Shown here: positions 61,655-64,000 of the stretch, piece after piece
Numbering within the stretch: the first letter of the stretch is position 1
Layout: every line of letters starts with the position of its first letter
DNA from: Bimuria novae-zelandiae CBS 107.79
Taxonomy: Eukaryota; Ascomycota; Dothideomycetes; Pleosporales; Didymosphaeriaceae
Direction of reading: 5' to 3'
DNA: 64,000 bases
Assembly: GCA_010015655.1 (NCBI GenBank)
Contig: ML976664.1
Location: forward strand, 1,234,166-1,298,165
Notes under the pieces: model-generated
The model's database searches: none
What the model saw: the letters and a program-made list of their open reading frames with translations, nothing else
What the model was told of the DNA's origin: nothing
Translations under genes and position numbers: made by a program

Positions 61655-62099
61655 TGTTACGGACCTGCCTTAGTACCGTAAGGCAGGTTACCTTGGGGGC
61701 GCGGTTATAGTTAATAGAAGTATAGGTAGAGGTTAATAGGTGATCGCTAATAGATTATATGCGATATGGATTCTAAACAAGGATATTAAAGGCAAGTAAT
61801 ACCTTAGTTAAAGGATTATAGAAATTAACGATTAAGACTATCTAACGAGCGTACTAGTAGCTATATACTTAAGAAATACAAGGTAGCCCTATAGCTCTGT
61901 AACTCTGCCTATAGAGTTACTAAGTTCCCCTTTGTGACTCTGCCTATAGAGTCGCAGAGTCCGACTTGCCGACTCTGTTGGCGCTGTGACAGAGTTCCGT
62001 CACGTGTTCGCTTACAATCTTGGCTAAGGCGTCAGAACCTTGGCTAGCGCCGTTCCCCGCCATCCGTCTTCATCTACCTTGTGAGGCGTAGCCGTAACA
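61655..62099. repeat. Right LTR of gypsy A
   Basis: 445 bp, from TGTTACGG to CCGTAACA. It matches 42485-42929 with scattered transitions. On the coding (minus) strand it is the 5' LTR. Confidence 0.93.
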
Positions 62100-62361
62100 T
62101 CTAACGTACTTAAACATTTTATTTTACTACTATAGCTCGCTACTAGCTATTAATAAAGCTAGAAAATCTACTTTAGTAGCACCACCCCCTGCACTAATTC
62201 GTGGGACACTCCGCGCTGAGGTAAGCAGCACCGGCCATCAGTCTCAACACCACGATTTATTCAGCGCTGCGACCAGCCACATACATCAGAATAGAGCGTA
62301 GATTTTAGTTTATATAGTAATTTGTATATGCATAAGAATCTTGTACAATTTTTTTGGTGAT

Positions 62362-63699
62362 TTACCAGTGTTCTGAGCGAATAGCCTCACCGCCGTTGGT
62401 CGCTAGTTGCTTGCACCGAGATGGCATCTTAGAAATTAACCTACGTATTTCTGTGAGCGTAATCATAGCCCATTCTTGTACGAGGATCTCCTTAAAATGC
62501 TGCTTTGTACCATCCCATATAGTCTCGGGCGGCAGGGGACTGTTAAGACGTCTTTTTACGCGTTGTTTGAGGATAAGCCATACGCCTTCTTGTGGATTGA
62601 GATCCGGCGACTGGCCTGGATGGAGTAGTGTACGGATCCAATTCACATCCTTGAGTTTTCTAGAGACGTTGTTGAAGGACTTTGTGGCATGAGATGGGTC
62701 GTTATCCTCCTGTAGGAGCCACTCCCGCTGCTCTATTGTAGCACCTATACGAGCCTGTTGTACAGCGTCTATATACGACGGCAATATGTGCTCTGTGTAG
62801 TACTCTTGAGTCATATGATGGCCGCCGACGTCTCCCTCAATAGCTGGAGGGCATTTAAGCTCCCACTCAGTAAGCCTTTCCTTATATTTCTGCTGGGTCT
62901 CGTACTTATACTTGCGAGGCCTCTGCAGAGGCTTTGGCAGCGTTAACATGTCAACATCGTCGTTGTAAAAGCCGAGAGGGCCTTTGTAGTACCAATTTAC
63001 AGTGGCGTACATGTGTAACGTTAAAGGAGAGCTCTTCACGGGCTTCCGTACGCCTATATTATTCGTCTTAAGGCGCTTTCCCTCGTAGCGTAGGATGCTA
63101 GGCTTCTGAAAGTCCTCCTCTGGATTGAAATGAGCCTCGTCGGTCCAGTAAACGGCATCCCAGAAGCCAAAGATAGGCTGCCATTGATTGATGTAGCCGT
63201 AGCCTACGCGGAGATACTTATTGTCGAGTGATATCTCCTTCTTTGTGTAGGCTTGTTTATAGACGCCGGCATGGATCCTTGTACGGAGATTGTGCTCTAA
63301 GGCACGCTTTGTAAGTGGTATATTGTTCGTACGGATCTGTACGCCTAAGGGTTTGTCTCTGACGGGGTTTGTGGCGTCGTCCATCAAAGCTCTGAGCGTC
63401 GACTCATCTACACGCCATGGATGCCCAAGCTTTGTATGTTTTTCCTGGCTCTTACGCTTGCGTACGCGTCGACAGTCGTTGTATTTCTTAAACTCCTTCA
63501 TCCAGCGATAGCCTGTAGACTTTCCTATGCCATGCTGGGCACAGATATCGCGGAAAGGGGTAACATTGTTGTTATGCTGTATAGCCTCAAAAAATCGTGA
63601 ACGCTCCTCTGTATTAGGCTCTTTGAGGACGGCATCTTGTACAGGCGTACGAGGCCTTTCTAACGAGCTATCAATCGTCTTATTTGAACGTAATTTCAT
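62362..63699 (-). CDS. Tc1/mariner-family transposase, complete
   Basis: A single-exon gene of 445 residues that should cut and paste its own element at TA sites in the nucleus. An N-terminal helix-turn-helix (about residues 45-75, DICAQHGIGKSTGYRWMKEF) is followed by a basic stretch RRVRKRK. The DDE catalytic core has Asp187 (YWTDEAHFN), Asp332 (LQEDNDPSHA) and Glu371 (SPDLNPQEGVW). By direct count 38 residues separate the second Asp from the Glu, rather than the usual 34. All three catalytic residues are present and there is no internal stop. The ATG at 63699 lies just after a GACGTC tandem repeat that occupies the 5' flank. Neighbours are only degraded retroelements, so function depends on this element's own promoter. 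Confidence 0.93.
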   Translation of the reverse strand: MKLRSNKTIDSSLERPRTPVQDAVLKEPNTEERSRFFEAIQHNNNVTPFRDICAQHGIGKSTGYRWMKEFKKYNDCRRVRKRKSQEKHTKLGHPWRVDESTLRALMDDATNPVRDKPLGVQIRTNNIPLTKRALEHNLRTRIHAGVYKQAYTKKEISLDNKYLRVGYGYINQWQPIFGFWDAVYWTDEAHFNPEEDFQKPSILRYEGKRLKTNNIGVRKPVKSSPLTLHMYATVNWYYKGPLGFYNDDVDMLTLPKPLQRPRKYKYETQQKYKERLTEWELKCPPAIEGDVGGHHMTQEYYTEHILPSYIDAVQQARIGATIEQREWLLQEDNDPSHATKSFNNVSRKLKDVNWIRTLLHPGQSPDLNPQEGVWLILKQRVKRRLNSPLPPETIWDGTKQHFKEILVQEWAMITLTEIRRLISKMPSRCKQLATNGGEAIRSEHW

Positions 63700-63708
63700 G
63701 GTGTTATG

Positions 63709-63730
63709 GACGTCGACGTCGACGTCGACG
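63709..63730. repeat. GACGTC short tandem repeat
   Basis: About 3.7 copies of the palindromic hexamer GACGTC lie 10 bp upstream of the transposase ATG, inside the transposon. They could be a promoter element or simple slippage. Confidence 0.8.
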
Positions 63731-63808
63731 ATGGCGAGATTTGGTGTTGAGTGCGGGGTGCTGACTCATTAGAAAGTGTCCCACGAATTAGTGCAGGGGG
63801 TGGTGGTA

Positions 63809-64000
63809 GTTAATTTAGTAACTAAGCGTTACAGGGTTACTTTCTAATTAATAGATAATTTATAGAGCTTAAATAGATAGTCTTACGAGCTACGACGTAT
63901 TTTCTAATTATTTATAAATACTATATCTAATACTCTATAATATAGTAGCTTTTTATAGAGGTATATTAAGTTCTCCTGGTTTAATCTTAAAGCACGTAGG
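63809..64000. other. AT-rich remnant at window end
   Basis: The degraded AT-rich sequence resumes after the transposon and continues past the window. No feature can be assigned. Confidence 0.5.

Larger units (their letters stand above)
42485..62099 (-). mobile_element. Gypsy A, minus-strand coding, hosting gypsy B and copia C
   Basis: Two 445-bp LTRs (42485-42929 and 61655-62099) run TGTTACGG...CCGTAACA and are flanked by the 5-bp duplication TCTAA (42480-42484 and 62100-62104). The element's own sequence is 42930-48307 plus 61187-61654; the rest is the nested insertion. Minus-strand coding includes the reverse transcriptase site MDDILIFSENEEEH (near 45890-45938) and two knuckles near 47700-47830 in which Cys and His have become Tyr (CHNYGKKGYYAKDC). 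Gag continues to the right of the insertion. Net of the nest the element is about 6.7 kb, a normal gypsy size. Confidence 0.92.
62179..63806 (-). mobile_element. Tc1/mariner-like DNA transposon, apparently intact
   Basis: A 1,628-bp element with inverted ends of about 31 bp (CACCCCCTGCACTAATTCGT on the left, its complement on the right; one mismatch at the outermost base) and TA duplications at 62177-62178 and 63807-63808. It carries one complete transposase gene on the minus strand. Base composition is balanced and it has no RIP-type stops, in sharp contrast with everything from 21.2 kb onward. It is probably a recent arrival. Confidence 0.9.
21211..64000. other. AT-rich, RIP-mutated transposon block
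   Basis: From about 21,200 the sequence becomes AT-rich with frequent TA, TTAG and CTAG and few CA/TG dinucleotides. Retroelement reading frames can still be followed but are full of TAA/TAG at positions where CAA, CAG or TGG are expected. This is the pattern left by repeat-induced point mutation (C to T, mainly in CpA). Apart from the transposase near the right end there is no intact long frame. Confidence 0.9.

Noticed and set aside
62354..62692. 112-codon plus-strand frame
   Set aside because: Antisense to the 3' part of the intact transposase gene.

Overview
The window is nuclear DNA of a filamentous ascomycete (Pezizomycotina). Short GT-AG introns (46-95 bp), fungal housekeeping orthologues, a NACHT-type NLR gene and a long AT-rich block full of C-to-T damaged retroelements all point there. 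A Dothideomycete, perhaps Pleosporales, fits best, but this is inference from style, not a marker gene.

The window has two halves. Bases 1 to about 21,200 are gene-rich and GC-balanced. In order they hold: an isopenicillin-N-synthase-like 2OG-Fe(II) oxygenase (-); a Kv-beta-type aldo-keto reductase (-, four exons); a Dal5-type MFS permease (-) divergent from a TauD-type sulfonate dioxygenase (+); an Msn5/exportin-5 karyopherin (-, five exons); an Egh1-like GH5 steryl-glucosidase with a C-terminal CaaX box (-, four exons); an ER DnaJ/TPR co-chaperone (+); a PDCD2/Tsr4 ribosome-biogenesis protein (-); a decayed TatD nuclease gene (-); and a short NACHT NLR gene (-) that runs in frame into the TatD remnant. 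The permease/dioxygenase pair looks like an uptake-plus-cleavage module for organosulfur compounds, with two CACGTG boxes in the shared promoter. The GH5 and DnaJ genes share a second divergent promoter carrying a tandem repeat and a UPRE-like CAGCGTG.

From about 21,200 to the end the sequence is AT-rich, poor in CpA/TpG and rich in TAA/TAG, the signature of repeat-induced point mutation (RIP). It is almost entirely nested transposons. On the left, a plus-strand gypsy remnant (called F) is broken by two Fot1/pogo DNA transposons (22534-24379 and 24645-26402), by a minus-strand gypsy (D, about 26568-33293) and by a plus-strand chromodomain gypsy (E, 34344-41835). On the right is a three-level nest with matching target-site duplications (TSDs): gypsy A (42485-62099) contains gypsy B (48313-61181), whose right LTR contains copia C (54717-60878). 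At the far right sits an undamaged Tc1/mariner-like element (62179-63806) with a complete 445-residue transposase, the only intact long reading frame in the AT-rich half.

No CRISPR array or rRNA gene was seen, and no tRNA gene was recognised by eye. Gene models were spliced by hand from splice signals and frame continuity.
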